A DNA stretch of 64,000 nucleotides from Streptomyces griseofuscus (GTDB lineage: Bacteria > Actinomycetota > Actinomycetes > Streptomycetales > Streptomycetaceae): NCBI RefSeq assembly GCF_014673495.1, contig NZ_CP051006.1, forward strand, positions 682,001 through 746,000, read 5' to 3'. Position 1 is the first letter of the stretch; each line of letters begins with the position of its first letter. The notes below the pieces were generated by a model that saw nothing but the letters and a program-made list of their open reading frames with translations, was not told the origin of the DNA and ran no database searches. Shown here piece after piece: positions 34,205 through 43,638 of this stretch. Both the position numbers and the translations under genes were made by a program.

Positions 34205-35323
34205 TCAGTGTGCGGTGGCGGCCGGGGACTTGGCGCCGCAGGAGGAGCGGATGTGCAACTCCGGAAGCAGGTCGAGGTGTTGGCGGGGTCCAGGGGTGAG
34301 CCGGCCGGCGCGTTCGGCGATGCGGCGCAGCAGGATGCCGGTGGCGAGTTCGCCGACCGAGCGCTTGGGCGGGGCGACGGCGGTGAGGGGCACGTCGGCG
34401 AGCGGGGCGACCTGGTCGTCGTAGGCGATGAGCGCGAGGTCCTCGGGCACCCGTACGCCGCGCGCCTGGAGGCGGGGTACGAGCACGATGGCGTCCTCGT
34501 CGCTGTGCACCAGGGCGGCGGTGACCCCATGGGCGCGGACGGCGTCGGTCAGGTAGTCGACGGACGCCTCGTAGTCTCCGTACTCGCGTACGTTCGGGGC
34601 GCCTTGGTGGATCTCCAGGCCGCGGGCGCGGGCGGCGGCCCGGAAGCCTTCGCTGATCGGTGCCGCGTGGGGGCCTTCCTGGAGGACGGCGGTGACCCGG
34701 CGGTGACCGAGGACGGCGAAGTGGCCCACGGCGACGGCGGCGCCGTGGGCGCGGTCGGTGCGCACCCGGTCGAGGCCGGCGGCGGGGTTGCCGGGCGGTG
34801 CGGAGCGTTCGACCAGGACGACGGGCACCCCGCAGCGGGTGAGCCACTCCTCCTGCCCGTCGGTGGGGACGCCGCCGAACCAGCTGGGTGCCACCAGCAG
34901 GCCCTGGGCGCCGCCCGCGATCAGGTGTTCGGCCTGGACGGAGTCCTCGGTGTCGACGTAGCCGGAGACGCCGAGGACGAGCCGGCCGCCGCGGGCGCCG
35001 ACCGTTTCGCGCGCGCCGTGCACGATGTCGGTGAAGATGGACACGGTGGTCGGCACGATCATGCCGATCACCGCGCCTTCGGGAGTGTCGTACGACCGGT
35101 CGATGGGGGCCTGCCGGAGTGTGGCGGCGGTGTGGTCGCCCGGCCAGACGACCGCTCCGTGCATCCGGCGCAGCATGCCGCGGGTGGCGAGGGTCTCGAC
35201 GTCGCGGCGCAGGGTGACGGCGGAGACGCCGAGTTCGGCCGCCAGTTCGGCGACGCGGAGGCTGCCCCGCTCACGGACGAGTTCGAGCACCCGCTCGTGG
35301 CGCTGGTCGACGTGCAGTCGCAT
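34205..35323 (-). CDS. DeoR-type HTH / LacI-type sugar-binding hybrid regulator
   Basis: A 372-residue regulator with a DeoR winged HTH (residues 1-60: VAELAAELGVSAVTLRRDVE) joined to a periplasmic-binding-like effector domain (about 85-350) as found in LacI/GalR proteins (VIGMIVPTTVSIFTDIVHGA and LGHRRVTAVLQEG). This hybrid is common in Streptomyces sugar regulation. The gene is convergent with the CoA-transferase and divergent from tetR, with no sugar transporter next door, so the target is unclear. Confidence 0.88.
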   Translation of the reverse strand: MRLHVDQRHERVLELVRERGSLRVAELAAELGVSAVTLRRDVETLATRGMLRRMHGAVVWPGDHTAATLRQAPIDRSYDTPEGAVIGMIVPTTVSIFTDIVHGARETVGARGGRLVLGVSGYVDTEDSVQAEHLIAGGAQGLLVAPSWFGGVPTDGQEEWLTRCGVPVVLVERSAPPGNPAAGLDRVRTDRAHGAAVAVGHFAVLGHRRVTAVLQEGPHAAPISEGFRAAARARGLEIHQGAPNVREYGDYEASVDYLTDAVRAHGVTAALVHSDEDAIVLVPRLQARGVRVPEDLALIAYDDQVAPLADVPLTAVAPPKRSVGELATGILLRRIAERAGRLTPGPRQHLDLLPELHIRSSCGAKSPAATAH

Positions 35324-35444
35324 GGGCTCCCCCTGGACAGTGATCCCGAGCCGGATTTCGGGCCGCTCACTCTACGCCCACAGCCGTATCGACCGTTTCC
35401 AATCAATACGATCGCTCCGATGTTCGAACGCACATCTCGCACTG

Positions 35445-35485
35445 CACTCAGTTCCCTCATATCTCCACAGTCGCTGCACTGAGTG
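35445..35485. promoter_or_regulatory. Paired ACTGAGTG sites upstream of tetR
   Basis: CACTCAGT (35445-35452, the inverse of ACTGAGTG) and CACTGAGTG (35477-35485, within GCACTGAGTGTCACA) form two copies of a near-palindrome 35-43 bp before the tetR ATG. The same word recurs before the OB-fold gene at 36351, so it is the probable TetR operator. Confidence 0.55.
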
Positions 35486-35519
35486 TCACATTGCCGGTCC
35501 GGGTGCTACGTTCCCGTCC

Positions 35520-36281
35520 ATGAGCTCCAGCAGTGCGGCGCCGGCCGCCAAACCGCCGATGCGGGACGCCCTGGTCGCGGCGGCCTTCCGGCTCTTCTCG
35601 GAACACGGCTACGAGCAGACCACGGTGGACGACATCGTGGCGCTCGCCGGAGTCGGCCGGCGCTCCTTCTTCCGTTACTTCCCCGCCAAGGAGGACGTGG
35701 TCTTCCCTGACCACGAGCGCTGTCTCGCCGACATGACGGCCTTCCTCGCGGCGGGCGGCGAGGAGTGCGAGCCGGTGCGGCGGGTGTGCGACTCGGCCCG
35801 GATGGTGCTGCACATGTACGCGGAGAACCCGGCGTTCTCCGTGCAGCGCTACCGCCTCACCCGCAAGGTGGCGGGCCTGCGGGCGTCCGAGCTGTCGGTG
35901 GTGCGGCGGTACGAGCGCGCGATGGCCGGATATCTGCGCGGCCGGTTCACCGGGCGCCCCGACGGGACGCTGCGGGCCGATGTGATCGCGGCCGCTGTGG
36001 TCGCCGCGCACAACAACGCGCTGCGCTCCTGGCTGCGTTCGGACGGCCGGGGCGACGCGGTCGCGGCGCTGGACCACGCGCTGGGGTATGTACAGCGGGA
36101 GTTCGGGCGCCCGCAGGAGACGGCGGCCGCGGCGGGCGGCCGTACCACCGTGTGGCCCGGGTCGGCGCCGGACGACGAGGACGCGCCGCACCCCGACGAC
36201 GTGCTGGTCCTCGTCACCCGCCGGGACGCCCCGCTGTGGCGGGTGGTGCAGGAGCTGGAGACGGCGACGCGCCGCGCCTGA
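35520..36281 (+). CDS. TetR family transcriptional regulator
   Basis: A 253-residue repressor. HTH at about residues 14-60: MRDALVAAAFRLFSEHGYEQ, TTVDDIVALAGVGRRSFFRYF. The ligand domain runs to about 200; a C-terminal extension (about 210-253, ending RRDAPLWRVVQELETATRRA) is unusual and may aid dimerisation. ATG at 35520 is preceded directly by the operator-like words and has no clear ribosome site. It probably controls itself and the OB-fold gene downstream. Confidence 0.9.
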   Translation: MSSSSAAPAAKPPMRDALVAAAFRLFSEHGYEQTTVDDIVALAGVGRRSFFRYFPAKEDVVFPDHERCLADMTAFLAAGGEECEPVRRVCDSARMVLHMYAENPAFSVQRYRLTRKVAGLRASELSVVRRYERAMAGYLRGRFTGRPDGTLRADVIAAAVVAAHNNALRSWLRSDGRGDAVAALDHALGYVQREFGRPQETAAAAGGRTTVWPGSAPDDEDAPHPDDVLVLVTRRDAPLWRVVQELETATRRA

Positions 36282-36332
36282 GCGGTCGGCACGGCGGACG
36301 TCCGGGGGGCCTCGGGATAATTTTGGGGTACC

Positions 36333-36361
36333 GAGTGCCTTTACGAGTGACACTGAGTGCC
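36333..36361. promoter_or_regulatory. TetR operator copy upstream of the OB-fold gene
   Basis: GAGTGACACTGAGTGCCAT repeats the core CACTGAGTG (36351-36359) found before tetR, and GAGTG occurs three times here (36333, 36345, 36355). This lies about 100 bp upstream of the OB-fold gene's ATG, suggesting control by the adjacent TetR. Confidence 0.5.
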
Positions 36362-36458
36362 ATACCCTGTCGGTCATGCGCGGTGGCCAGGCCGCCGGGC
36401 GCACGCGTGCACGGGACGCGCACGCGGGATTCCGGCCGAGTGCAGGGAGTTGACCAGG

Positions 36459-36875
36459 ATGTACCACCACGAAGTGAGCGCCCCTTATGCGGTGGCCGGC
36501 TCCGCGACGGGTGTGCTCGATCCCGTCCCCGCGGACTCCAGGGACGCCCTCCACTTCCAGCGCTGCACCTGGTGCGGCACCGCGATGTACCACCGGCTGC
36601 TGTGTCCGGTGTGCCAGGGCAGCGAGCTGTGCACCGAGCGCAGCGAGGGGGTCGGCACGGTCCGCCACTCCACGGTGGTGCACCGCAACACCCCGGCGGC
36701 GCGCAATGTCTCGCTGATCGAGATGGCCGAGGGCTTCGTCGTGCGCGGCCGGGTGATGGGCCCGGCGGTCGGCATTCACAGCGGTGACCGGGTGCGGCTG
36801 TCGACCACCAAGGACCCGGTGCGTGGTGAGCCGGTCTTCCAGCTGGTGGACGAGCCGTACCGGGCCTGGACCTGA
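36459..36875 (+). CDS. Zn-ribbon and OB-fold (DUF35) protein
   Basis: A 138-residue protein with a rubredoxin-like zinc ribbon (RCTWCGTAMYHRLLCPVCQG at about 33-52, two CxxC pairs) followed by an OB-fold (about 60-135; VVRGRVMGPAVGIHSGDRVR). DUF35 proteins bind acyl-CoA and assist thiolases or hydratases in sterol and fatty-acid metabolism. No thiolase is adjacent, but a CoA-transferase stands 2.3 kb upstream. Start at 36459 carries CAGGGAG upstream. Confidence 0.82.
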   Translation: MYHHEVSAPYAVAGSATGVLDPVPADSRDALHFQRCTWCGTAMYHRLLCPVCQGSELCTERSEGVGTVRHSTVVHRNTPAARNVSLIEMAEGFVVRGRVMGPAVGIHSGDRVRLSTTKDPVRGEPVFQLVDEPYRAWT

Positions 36876-37047
36876 CCCGCCCGCACGCCGGACCCCCCGC
36901 ACACCCCACTCTCGTACTCCTGATCCCCCTACATGTGATCCACCACTTCTCCTCCACAGGCAACCCACAGACTCCGCGTTCCGTCCTCCGGGGGCGAGGG
37001 GCCCCGGGACGGCCGGGGCGCCCGCGGTCGGGGGTCGAGGAGGAACA

Positions 37048-39876
37048 GTGGTCCGTGCCCGGCGCATATGGGTCACCGCCGCCGCGTTATGCGCGGTGGC
37101 GGGAGTGTCTCCAGGGGTGGCGGTCGCCCAGGGTCAACCACCGTCAGCGGCGGCCAAGTCGGCGTCAGCGGACGGCCATGACGCGCTGCCGCCCGGCTGG
37201 CGGCTGACCGGCGGGACGTCGGCGCCTCAGCTGGAGTGGCGTTCCGACCGGCCGCTGCCGGTAGGGGACGCGCGGGTCGAATTCCGTTCCGGCGGGCGCC
37301 TGTTGGGCGTCCCGACGCCCGACGCGGACGGCCGCACGTTCCGTCTCGCTCTCGACGGGAGGCAGTCGGGCGGCCCGCACGGGCTCGCCGGACTCGGCAG
37401 GACCGACGGGCTCCAGGTCTGGTCCGGCGGCCGGCGGCTGGACGGCCGTACGAGCGGCGGGGCTCCCGCGTCGCCCGGCTCGCCCATGGCCCCCGTCTCA
37501 CCCGCCAAACCGACTCCCCCGCCGCAGCTTCCGGCGAACGGCGTCGACCCGGGCAAGCCGGGCGCCTACCGCACCAAGACCGGTGAGTACACCCTGGATT
37601 CGGTACGACTGCCGGGCTTCGCGAAGCCGGTGGAGATGCGCGCGGTGGTCGTCGCTCCCGTCGGCGCCCCCGGCAAGCGGCCGCTCGCGCTGTTCCTGCA
37701 CGGCCGGCACTCCACCTGCTACCGGGGCGACGAGATCACCATCGACTGGCCCTGCAAGTCGGGCTACCGGTCGGTGCCGAGCTACCGCGGCTATCTGCGC
37801 GACCAGCAACTCCTGGCATCGCAGGGTTACATGACGGTGTCGATCGCGGCGAACGGCATCAACGGGCAGGACAACGACACGGAGGACGGCGGCGCCCAGG
37901 CCCGCTCCTCCCTGATCCGGCTCCACCTCGGCCACTGGGCCGACTGGGCGAAGAACCCCGGGTCCGCGCCGGCGATCGTCCGTTCCGCGCCCCGCGCCGA
38001 CCTGTCCCGGGTACTGCTCGTCGGACACTCCCGGGGCGGCGAGGGCGTCAACCGGGCGGCCCTGGACAGCCTCTACCCGCCGCCCGCCGACCAGGACGGC
38101 TATCACGGCGCGGTGCGCTGGACCGTGCGCGGCTCGGTGCTGATCGGCCCCACCGCCTTCGGCCAGAACCCGGTGCCCGATGTGCCCTCGATGTCCGTCC
38201 TGCCGGGCTGCGACGGCGATGTCTCCGACCTGGAAGGCGAGTTGTACGTCGACGGGACGCGCGCGGTCACCGGCGGCAGCGCGCTGCACAGTGCCGTGTA
38301 CGTCATCGGCGCCGACCACAACTTCTTCAACTCCGAGTGGACGCCCGGCACTTCGGCGGCGCCCGCCGAGGACGACTTCTACGACGATCCGGACCGGCCG
38401 GACCCGGTGTGCGGCAAGCACGCCGCGACCCGGCTCTCCGCCGACCGGCAGCACCGCGCCGGTTCGGTGTACATCGCGGCGGCCGCGCGGCTGTTCGTGG
38501 CCGGCGACGACCGGGTGCGGCCGCTGCTGGACGGCTCCGGGAAGCGGGCGCCGTCGGCGGATCCGGCGCGGGTCCTCAGCCATGCCGTGGGGGCGCGCCG
38601 CGGCGGCGGGTTCCTGCCGGACGGCGGGGTCGCGGTGAGCGGCGGCAGGCTGTGCTCCGTCGTGGCCACCGGCCCGGCCGAGCGCTGCCTCGGCGACGAC
38701 GCGAGCGGTTCCTCGCCGCACTTCGCTCAGTGGGGGACCGACCAGGAGGCCGGCCGGCACGCGATCGCGCTGCGCTGGACGCACACCGGCGCCCGGACCC
38801 GGGTGACGTCGCAGCGGCCGCTGTCCCTGGCCGGTGCCAAGGATCTGGCGCTCCGGCTGTTCGTGCCGCCCAACTCCCGTGGCGCGCAGTTCGATGTGAC
38901 CCTCACCGACACCGGCGGGCATCGTGCGACGCTGGGCCGGATCCATGCGGACGGACTGCCCGGCAGTGAGCGGACCGCCTCCTACTGGGCCCGCGAGTTC
39001 CGGGTCCCGCTGACGGCCGCGGGCCGGGCGCGTGTCGATCTGCGGTCGGTCAAGTCCATGGAACTGACGGCACGTTCGGCCTCCGGGCGGGCCTGGGCCG
39101 TCGACGCGTGGGGCTGGCAGCCGGGGACGCCCGCGGTGCGTGCGGCGGCGCTGCCGCGCGTGGACCTCGGCCGGCTGACGGTGGCCGAGGGCGACTCGGG
39201 CACCCGCACCTACCGTGTCCCGGCCCGGGTGTCGGGTCACGGCAGCGGCCAGGTCCGTGTCTACGTCCTCGACCCGGTCACCGGCCATGCCTCGGACCGG
39301 CTGGTCACGGTGCACCCGGGCGGCCAGGACATCGATGTGCCGATCAAGGTCGTGGGCAACACCCGCTACGGTTCGGACGTGACGTACGACGTGCTGGTCA
39401 AGGCGGTGCACAACACCGTCGTCGGGTCCTACGGGGGCGGTGTCACGGTGCGTGACGACGATCCCGCGCCCACCATGACCGTCACCCCGGTCGCGAACCG
39501 GGTCACGGAGGGACAGTCCCTCACCTGGCGCGTGTCGCTGTCGGAGCCGGTCGACGTGGACATGAGCGCCATGTTCGCCGCCATCGCGCCGACCACGGGT
39601 GCGGAGCTGTCCACCAAGGACGTCCCCGCCGCGTGGCTGCGCGATGCCTCGGGTGAATCCCCGGACCCGGAGCGCCCGTTGTCCAAGGTCAGCGGTCTCT
39701 ACCTCTGGGTCGACATCCCCGCGCACCGAACGAGCGCGGACATCACGCTGCCCACGGTCAAGGACAAGGTCGCCGAGCCAGCGGAGTCCGTACGGTTCCA
39801 GCAGCTCGACGACATGACGGGCGAACCCCGGAAGAACGGGCTGGTGTTGGAGGGTTCGGTGCTGAACGCGTCCTGA
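37048..39876 (+). CDS. Large secreted alpha/beta hydrolase with C-terminal Calx-beta-like domain
   Basis: A 942-residue exported protein. Signal peptide about 1-27 (RRIWVTAAALCAVAGVSPGV, cleavage after AVA). Residues 30-160 form a beta-rich N-terminal part and Pro-rich linker; 175-560 an alpha/beta-hydrolase with nucleophile elbow GHSRGGEG (Ser328) and oxyanion LFLHGRHSTCYRG; 560-730 a carbohydrate-binding-like jelly roll; about 740-940 two Calx-beta-like strands sets (TVAEGDSGTRTYRVP; VTEGQSLTWRVSLSEP). GTG at 37048 has GGAGGAAC just upstream. It is probably a cell-surface or extracellular esterase/lipase; the substrate is unknown. Monocistronic. Confidence 0.8.
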   Translation: MVRARRIWVTAAALCAVAGVSPGVAVAQGQPPSAAAKSASADGHDALPPGWRLTGGTSAPQLEWRSDRPLPVGDARVEFRSGGRLLGVPTPDADGRTFRLALDGRQSGGPHGLAGLGRTDGLQVWSGGRRLDGRTSGGAPASPGSPMAPVSPAKPTPPPQLPANGVDPGKPGAYRTKTGEYTLDSVRLPGFAKPVEMRAVVVAPVGAPGKRPLALFLHGRHSTCYRGDEITIDWPCKSGYRSVPSYRGYLRDQQLLASQGYMTVSIAANGINGQDNDTEDGGAQARSSLIRLHLGHWADWAKNPGSAPAIVRSAPRADLSRVLLVGHSRGGEGVNRAALDSLYPPPADQDGYHGAVRWTVRGSVLIGPTAFGQNPVPDVPSMSVLPGCDGDVSDLEGELYVDGTRAVTGGSALHSAVYVIGADHNFFNSEWTPGTSAAPAEDDFYDDPDRPDPVCGKHAATRLSADRQHRAGSVYIAAAARLFVAGDDRVRPLLDGSGKRAPSADPARVLSHAVGARRGGGFLPDGGVAVSGGRLCSVVATGPAERCLGDDASGSSPHFAQWGTDQEAGRHAIALRWTHTGARTRVTSQRPLSLAGAKDLALRLFVPPNSRGAQFDVTLTDTGGHRATLGRIHADGLPGSERTASYWAREFRVPLTAAGRARVDLRSVKSMELTARSASGRAWAVDAWGWQPGTPAVRAAALPRVDLGRLTVAEGDSGTRTYRVPARVSGHGSGQVRVYVLDPVTGHASDRLVTVHPGGQDIDVPIKVVGNTRYGSDVTYDVLVKAVHNTVVGSYGGGVTVRDDDPAPTMTVTPVANRVTEGQSLTWRVSLSEPVDVDMSAMFAAIAPTTGAELSTKDVPAAWLRDASGESPDPERPLSKVSGLYLWVDIPAHRTSADITLPTVKDKVAEPAESVRFQQLDDMTGEPRKNGLVLEGSVLNAS

Positions 39877-39907
39877 TCCGGGGGTGGTTCCGGGTGGCTC
39901 TCGGCGG

Positions 39908-40297
39908 TCAGTCGTCGAGGGTCACCCGGATGCCGACCGTGCCGTCCGTGCCGCGCCGCAGCCTGCTGCCAAGGAGGGTGAGACGGCCGAGGATGCCGTA
40001 CTTGCGGGCGATCAGGGCGCGGTAGCGGGCGGTGGTGGCCCGGTCGGTGATCTCGGCGGTGGCGGGGAGTTGGTCGCCGGTGGGGTTGCCGCGCACGTCG
40101 CAGGGGCCGGCGAGGATGTCGGCGCGGTGGCGGATGCGTTTGACCTTGAAGCTGTCGGCGGTCGTCCAGACGCCGAGGCTCGCGCCGTCCCGGACCACCC
40201 AGACCGGGGTGGCCACGGGGGTGCCGTTCCTGCGGAAGCTGGTGACCAGCAAGTACTTTCCGGCGGCGAGCCGGGCCAGGCGCGAGTCGTCGTCCAT
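39908..40297 (-). CDS. PPOX-class F420-dependent oxidoreductase-like protein
   Basis: A 129-residue split-barrel protein: AGKYLLVTSFRRNGTPVATP, VWVVRDGASLGVWTTADSFK, RADILAGPCDVRGNPTG. This matches the small PPOX/pyridoxamine-5-phosphate-oxidase-like proteins that bind F420 in actinobacteria. Substrate unknown. It sits 22 bp before, and on the same strand as, the MalY-like gene's 3' end, so it may be the second gene of that transcript. Confidence 0.85.
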   Translation of the reverse strand: MDDDSRLARLAAGKYLLVTSFRRNGTPVATPVWVVRDGASLGVWTTADSFKVKRIRHRADILAGPCDVRGNPTGDQLPATAEITDRATTARYRALIARKYGILGRLTLLGSRLRRGTDGTVGIRVTLDD

Positions 40298-40319
40298 GAC
40301 GCCGAGTCTAGGCGTTCGC

Positions 40320-41498
40320 TCACTTCAGGGCGGCGGCCATGCGGTGCACGGCCTCGGTGAGGATCTCCGGTGACGTCGCGAGGTTGAGGCGGGCGTGGCC
40401 CGCGCCGCCGGTGCCGAACGGGAGTCCGGCGGACAGGGCGACCCGGCCGCGGTCCAGGAAGACCTGGGCGGGATCGTCACCGAGGCCGAGGCCGCGGCAG
40501 TCGAGCCAGGCGAGGTAGGTCGCCTCCCCGGGATGGACGCGGACCGCGGGCAGGTGCTCGGCGAGCAGGTCGGCCAGCAGCAGCCGGTTGTCCCGGATCC
40601 CGGTGCGCAGGGCGTCGAGCCAGCCGGTGGCCGCACGCAGGGCGGCGGTGTGCGCGATGATCGCGACATGGCTTGCGCCGTGGCCCACTTCCTCGGGCAT
40701 CCGGGCGAGATCGGCGGCGGCTCCCGGTCCGGCCAGGGCGAGGGCGGCCTTGAGGCCCGGCAGGTTCCAGCCCTTGGAGGCCGACATGAGCGAGAGGCCC
40801 CGGGCGGCGGCGGGCAGGCTGAGGTACGGCACGAAGGGGGTGCCGGGGGCGGTGAGCGGGGCGTGGATCTCGTCCGCGACGACCCGCACACCATAGTGTT
40901 CGGCCAGTTCCGCGACGGCCGTCAGCTCGGCGGCGGTGTGCACCGTACCGGTGGGGTTGTGCGGGCTGCACAGCAGGTAGGCGGCGCGGCCGCCGCGCGC
41001 CGTGGCCGCTCGGAAGGCGTCCTCCAGAGCCGCCAGGTCGAGGCGCAGGTCCGCGCCGAGCGGGGCTTCCACCACGCGGCGGTCCATATGCGTGATGAAC
41101 AGGAAGAACGGCGGATACACCGGCGGGTTGACGATCACCGGATCGCCCGCATCGGTCACCAGCTTGATCATTTCGACCACTCCGAGCATGACGTCCGGAA
41201 CGATCGCCGTGCGGTCCGTCGTGATCCCGTCCCAGTGCCAGCGGCGGGCCGCGAAGGCGGCGAGGGCCTCGGCATAGGCGGTGCCCGCCGGGTACCCGGT
41301 GTCGCCCAGGGCGAGGGCGTCGGTGACGGCACGGACGACGGGTGGGGCGAGGGGTACGTCCATCTCGGCCACCCACAGCGGCAGGACGTCCTCGGGGTAG
41401 GTGCGCCACTTCATGCTCGTACGACGGCGCAGCCGCTCCAGGTCGAGGGCGCGCAGCGGATCCGGTTCGCCGGCGGTGTCGTGCGGGAAGCTGGTCAT
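40320..41498 (-). CDS. PLP-dependent C-S beta-lyase (MalY/PatB type aminotransferase fold)
   Basis: A 392-residue class I/II aminotransferase-fold enzyme. It starts [20 protein letters not shown] and has [17 protein letters not shown], the hallmark beginning of MalY/PatB cystathionine beta-lyases. [11 protein letters not shown] binds the cofactor region, [10 protein letters not shown] holds the PLP-pairing Asp, and Lys in [12 protein letters not shown] forms the Schiff base. It releases thiol, pyruvate and ammonia from cysteine conjugates. Divergent from the DUF3800 gene with only 25 bp between start codons. Confidence 0.9.
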   Translation of the reverse strand: MTSFPHDTAGEPDPLRALDLERLRRRTSMKWRTYPEDVLPLWVAEMDVPLAPPVVRAVTDALALGDTGYPAGTAYAEALAAFAARRWHWDGITTDRTAIVPDVMLGVVEMIKLVTDAGDPVIVNPPVYPPFFLFITHMDRRVVEAPLGADLRLDLAALEDAFRAATARGGRAAYLLCSPHNPTGTVHTAAELTAVAELAEHYGVRVVADEIHAPLTAPGTPFVPYLSLPAAARGLSLMSASKGWNLPGLKAALALAGPGAAADLARMPEEVGHGASHVAIIAHTAALRAATGWLDALRTGIRDNRLLLADLLAEHLPAVRVHPGEATYLAWLDCRGLGLGDDPAQVFLDRGRVALSAGLPFGTGGAGHARLNLATSPEILTEAVHRMAAALK

Positions 41499-41523
41499 GA
41501 GGCACAAGATAGGGGGCTGCGCG

Positions 41524-42525
41524 GTGAGCCGGAACGGGGCGGACGAGGCGGGCGCGGCGGTGGTGCGCCGCCGGGAGGTCGCCTGTGACGAGTCGGGGTC
41601 GGACGGGGAGAACCTGACCGGTGGCAACACCGAGGTGTTCGCGCACGCGAGCGTGGCGCTGCCGGAGGACGTGGCGGCGGAGTGCGTACGGGAGATCAGG
41701 CACCGGATCCGTTCGCCCGCCGAGGAGTACAAGGCGAACCATCTGCTGCGGGAGAAGCACCGGGCGGTGCTGGAGTGGCTCCTGGACGAGGCGGGCCCGA
41801 TCCATGGGCATGCCCATGTGGAGCTGACGGAGAAGGCGTACTTCGTGGTGGAGCGGACCGTCGAGCTGCTGCTCGGGGACACGGCCGAGGCCGGTCCGCT
41901 GTACCGGTGGGGGCCCGGCACCTTCGGGGAGCCGGGCTGGCGGGAGTTCCTGCGTGCGGCGAACCGTCTGCTGCGCGTCCGTCCCGACGGTGATCCGCTC
42001 ACCGTCGTCGATCAGTTCTTCCGTACGATCGACACGCTCACGCGAGCCTGGCCGGGAACCGAGGCGGCGCGGATCCTGCGCCGGCTGTCCGCGGCACGCG
42101 CCGGCGCGGACGCCTACCGGGAGCGTGTCCGGGCCGCCCCTCCGTTGTTCCCGGTGCTGAACCCGCTGTTCCCGGCGATCCGGCGCACGGCCGCTTGCTG
42201 GAGCGCGGGCGGGGTGCCGGTGACGCTGGTGCACGATCAGCAGAACGCGCTGACGCCGGGCCGGATCGCGGCGATCGTGCAGGGCGCCCGGCGTGACGGG
42301 ATCGCGCTCGACGGTGTGCGGCTCGTCGACTCCCGTGCTGACGCCCGGGTGCAGATCGCCGACTTCCTCGCCGGGGTCGCCCGCCGGATCACCTCCGACC
42401 AACTGGCCCAAGACGGTGACCCGTTCCTGATCAGTGCCCTGCGCCCGTACATCGGCGAGGGGGTGCCCACGGGTCCGGTACCGGAATCGGACGGACCGGC
42501 GGCGCGGGGCAACCCGGGGGATTAG
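41524..42525 (+). CDS. DUF3800-like (RNase H-fold) protein
   Basis: A 333-residue protein whose N-terminus reads [20 protein letters not shown] and whose C-terminal part has [17 protein letters not shown] and [20 protein letters not shown]. Spaced Asp/Glu residues in these blocks are the DUF3800 signature, a family related to RNase H-fold nucleases and often found near mobile or defence genes; enzymatic activity is unproven. GTG at 41524 follows AGGGGGCT. The methyltransferase gene begins 53 bp downstream, likely in the same transcript. Confidence 0.75.
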   Translation: MSRNGADEAGAAVVRRREVACDESGSDGENLTGGNTEVFAHASVALPEDVAAECVREIRHRIRSPAEEYKANHLLREKHRAVLEWLLDEAGPIHGHAHVELTEKAYFVVERTVELLLGDTAEAGPLYRWGPGTFGEPGWREFLRAANRLLRVRPDGDPLTVVDQFFRTIDTLTRAWPGTEAARILRRLSAARAGADAYRERVRAAPPLFPVLNPLFPAIRRTAACWSAGGVPVTLVHDQQNALTPGRIAAIVQGARRDGIALDGVRLVDSRADARVQIADFLAGVARRITSDQLAQDGDPFLISALRPYIGEGVPTGPVPESDGPAARGNPGD

Positions 42526-42578
42526 ATTGCGCCTTGAAGGTTGAACCACTTCTCCAGGCACCCCAGGAGCTGACGCAC

Positions 42579-43409
42579 GTGACCGACAACCCCGCAGCCA
42601 CCAACGACGTGGCGGTGTCGCTGCGCGCCCGTATCAACACCAGCCAGCCGCACACGGCGCGGATCTGGAACTACTGGCTCGGCGGCAAGGACAATTACGA
42701 GGTCGACCGGGCGGCCGGCGACCAGATCCGCCAACTGCACCCGGGCATCGGGGAGTACGCGCGCGCGGACCGGCTGTTCCTGGGCCGGGCCGTGCGGCAT
42801 CTGGTCGAGGAGGCGGGCATCCGCCAGTTCCTGGACGTCGGCACGGGGCTGCCCACCGCCGACAACACGCACGAGGTCGCCCAGCGCATCGCGCCGGAGT
42901 CGCGGATCGTGTACGTGGACAACGACCCGCTGGTGCTGGCGCACGCGCGGGCCCTGCTGACGAGTACGCCGGAGGGTCGTACCGACTATCTGGACGAGGA
43001 TCTGCGCAATGTGGACGCGATCCTCGAACACGCCTCGAAGACGCTGGACTTCAGTGAGCCGGTCGCGCTGATACTGCTCGGTGTGGTCATCTTCATCGGC
43101 GAGGACGACGAGGCGTACGGACTCGTGCGGACGCTGATGGACCGGCTTCCGGCGGGCAGCCATCTGGTGCTTTCGCACACGGTCACGCATCCCTCGATGC
43201 CGGACGTGGACGAGGCGGTGAAGTTCTGGAACGAGCACGGCACGCCGAAGCTGACCCAGCGCACGCCGGAGGACGTCACTCGGTTCTTCGACGGTTTTCA
43301 GTTGCTGGAGCCGGGGGTGGTCTCCTGCTCGCGCTGGCGCCCGGAGCACGACAACGGGGCCGAGCCGGAGGAGGTCGCCATGTTCGGCGGGGTGGCCCGC
43401 AAGGACTGA
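42579..43409 (+). CDS. SAM-dependent methyltransferase, Methyltransf_19 (DUF574) family
   Basis: A 276-residue methyltransferase of the actinobacterial DUF574 family: HTARIWNYWLGGKDNYEVDR near residues 25-44 is the family hallmark, FLDVGTGLPTADNTHEVAQ is the SAM-binding loop, and RIVYVDNDPLVLAHA ends strand 2. Streptomyces genomes contain many such paralogues with unknown acceptors. GTG at 42579 is set by CAGGAG; an in-frame TTG lies 45 bp upstream. Confidence 0.88.
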   Translation: MTDNPAATNDVAVSLRARINTSQPHTARIWNYWLGGKDNYEVDRAAGDQIRQLHPGIGEYARADRLFLGRAVRHLVEEAGIRQFLDVGTGLPTADNTHEVAQRIAPESRIVYVDNDPLVLAHARALLTSTPEGRTDYLDEDLRNVDAILEHASKTLDFSEPVALILLGVVIFIGEDDEAYGLVRTLMDRLPAGSHLVLSHTVTHPSMPDVDEAVKFWNEHGTPKLTQRTPEDVTRFFDGFQLLEPGVVSCSRWRPEHDNGAEPEEVAMFGGVARKD

Positions 43410-43422
43410 GGAGGATCTGGGG

Positions 43423-43451
43423 ACCCGCGACTCCCGATCGGGGTCGCGGGT
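43423..43451. terminator. Bidirectional stem-loop between convergent genes
   Basis: ACCCGCGAC (43423-43431) pairs exactly with GTCGCGGGT (43443-43451), extendable inward by TCCCG/CGGGG. It lies 14 bp after each convergent stop and can serve both strands. Confidence 0.65.
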
Positions 43452-43464
43452 TCGCGTCGCGAGG

Positions 43465-43638
43465 TCAGACGGCCCGGTACGGCCGTGGGGCCGCGGCGGC
43501 CCACTCCATCACGAGGCGCTGGTACTGCTTGCGCTGCTCGCTGGTCAGCGTCCCGCCCGATCGGCGCCACAGGGCCCGGATCTCCTCGTTGACCTCCGCG
43601 GCCGATCGCTCGGAGGCGGCTTCAAGAGTGGTGGACAT
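43465..43638 (-). CDS. Small conserved hypothetical protein
   Basis: A 57-residue soluble helical protein (ERSAAEVNEEIRALWRRSGG, then SEQRKQYQRLVMEWAAA). Not recognised as a named family, though short proteins of this type recur in Streptomyces. Start at 43638 is chosen as the first Met with normal composition; an upstream in-frame ATG at 43722 would add 28 residues. Confidence 0.55.
   Translation of the reverse strand: MSTTLEAASERSAAEVNEEIRALWRRSGGTLTSEQRKQYQRLVMEWAAAAPRPYRAV

Noticed and set aside
34150..36300. Sugar-utilisation operon around the DeoR/LacI hybrid regulator
   Set aside because: No transporter or sugar enzyme adjoins it; the neighbours are a CoA-transferase and a TetR gene.
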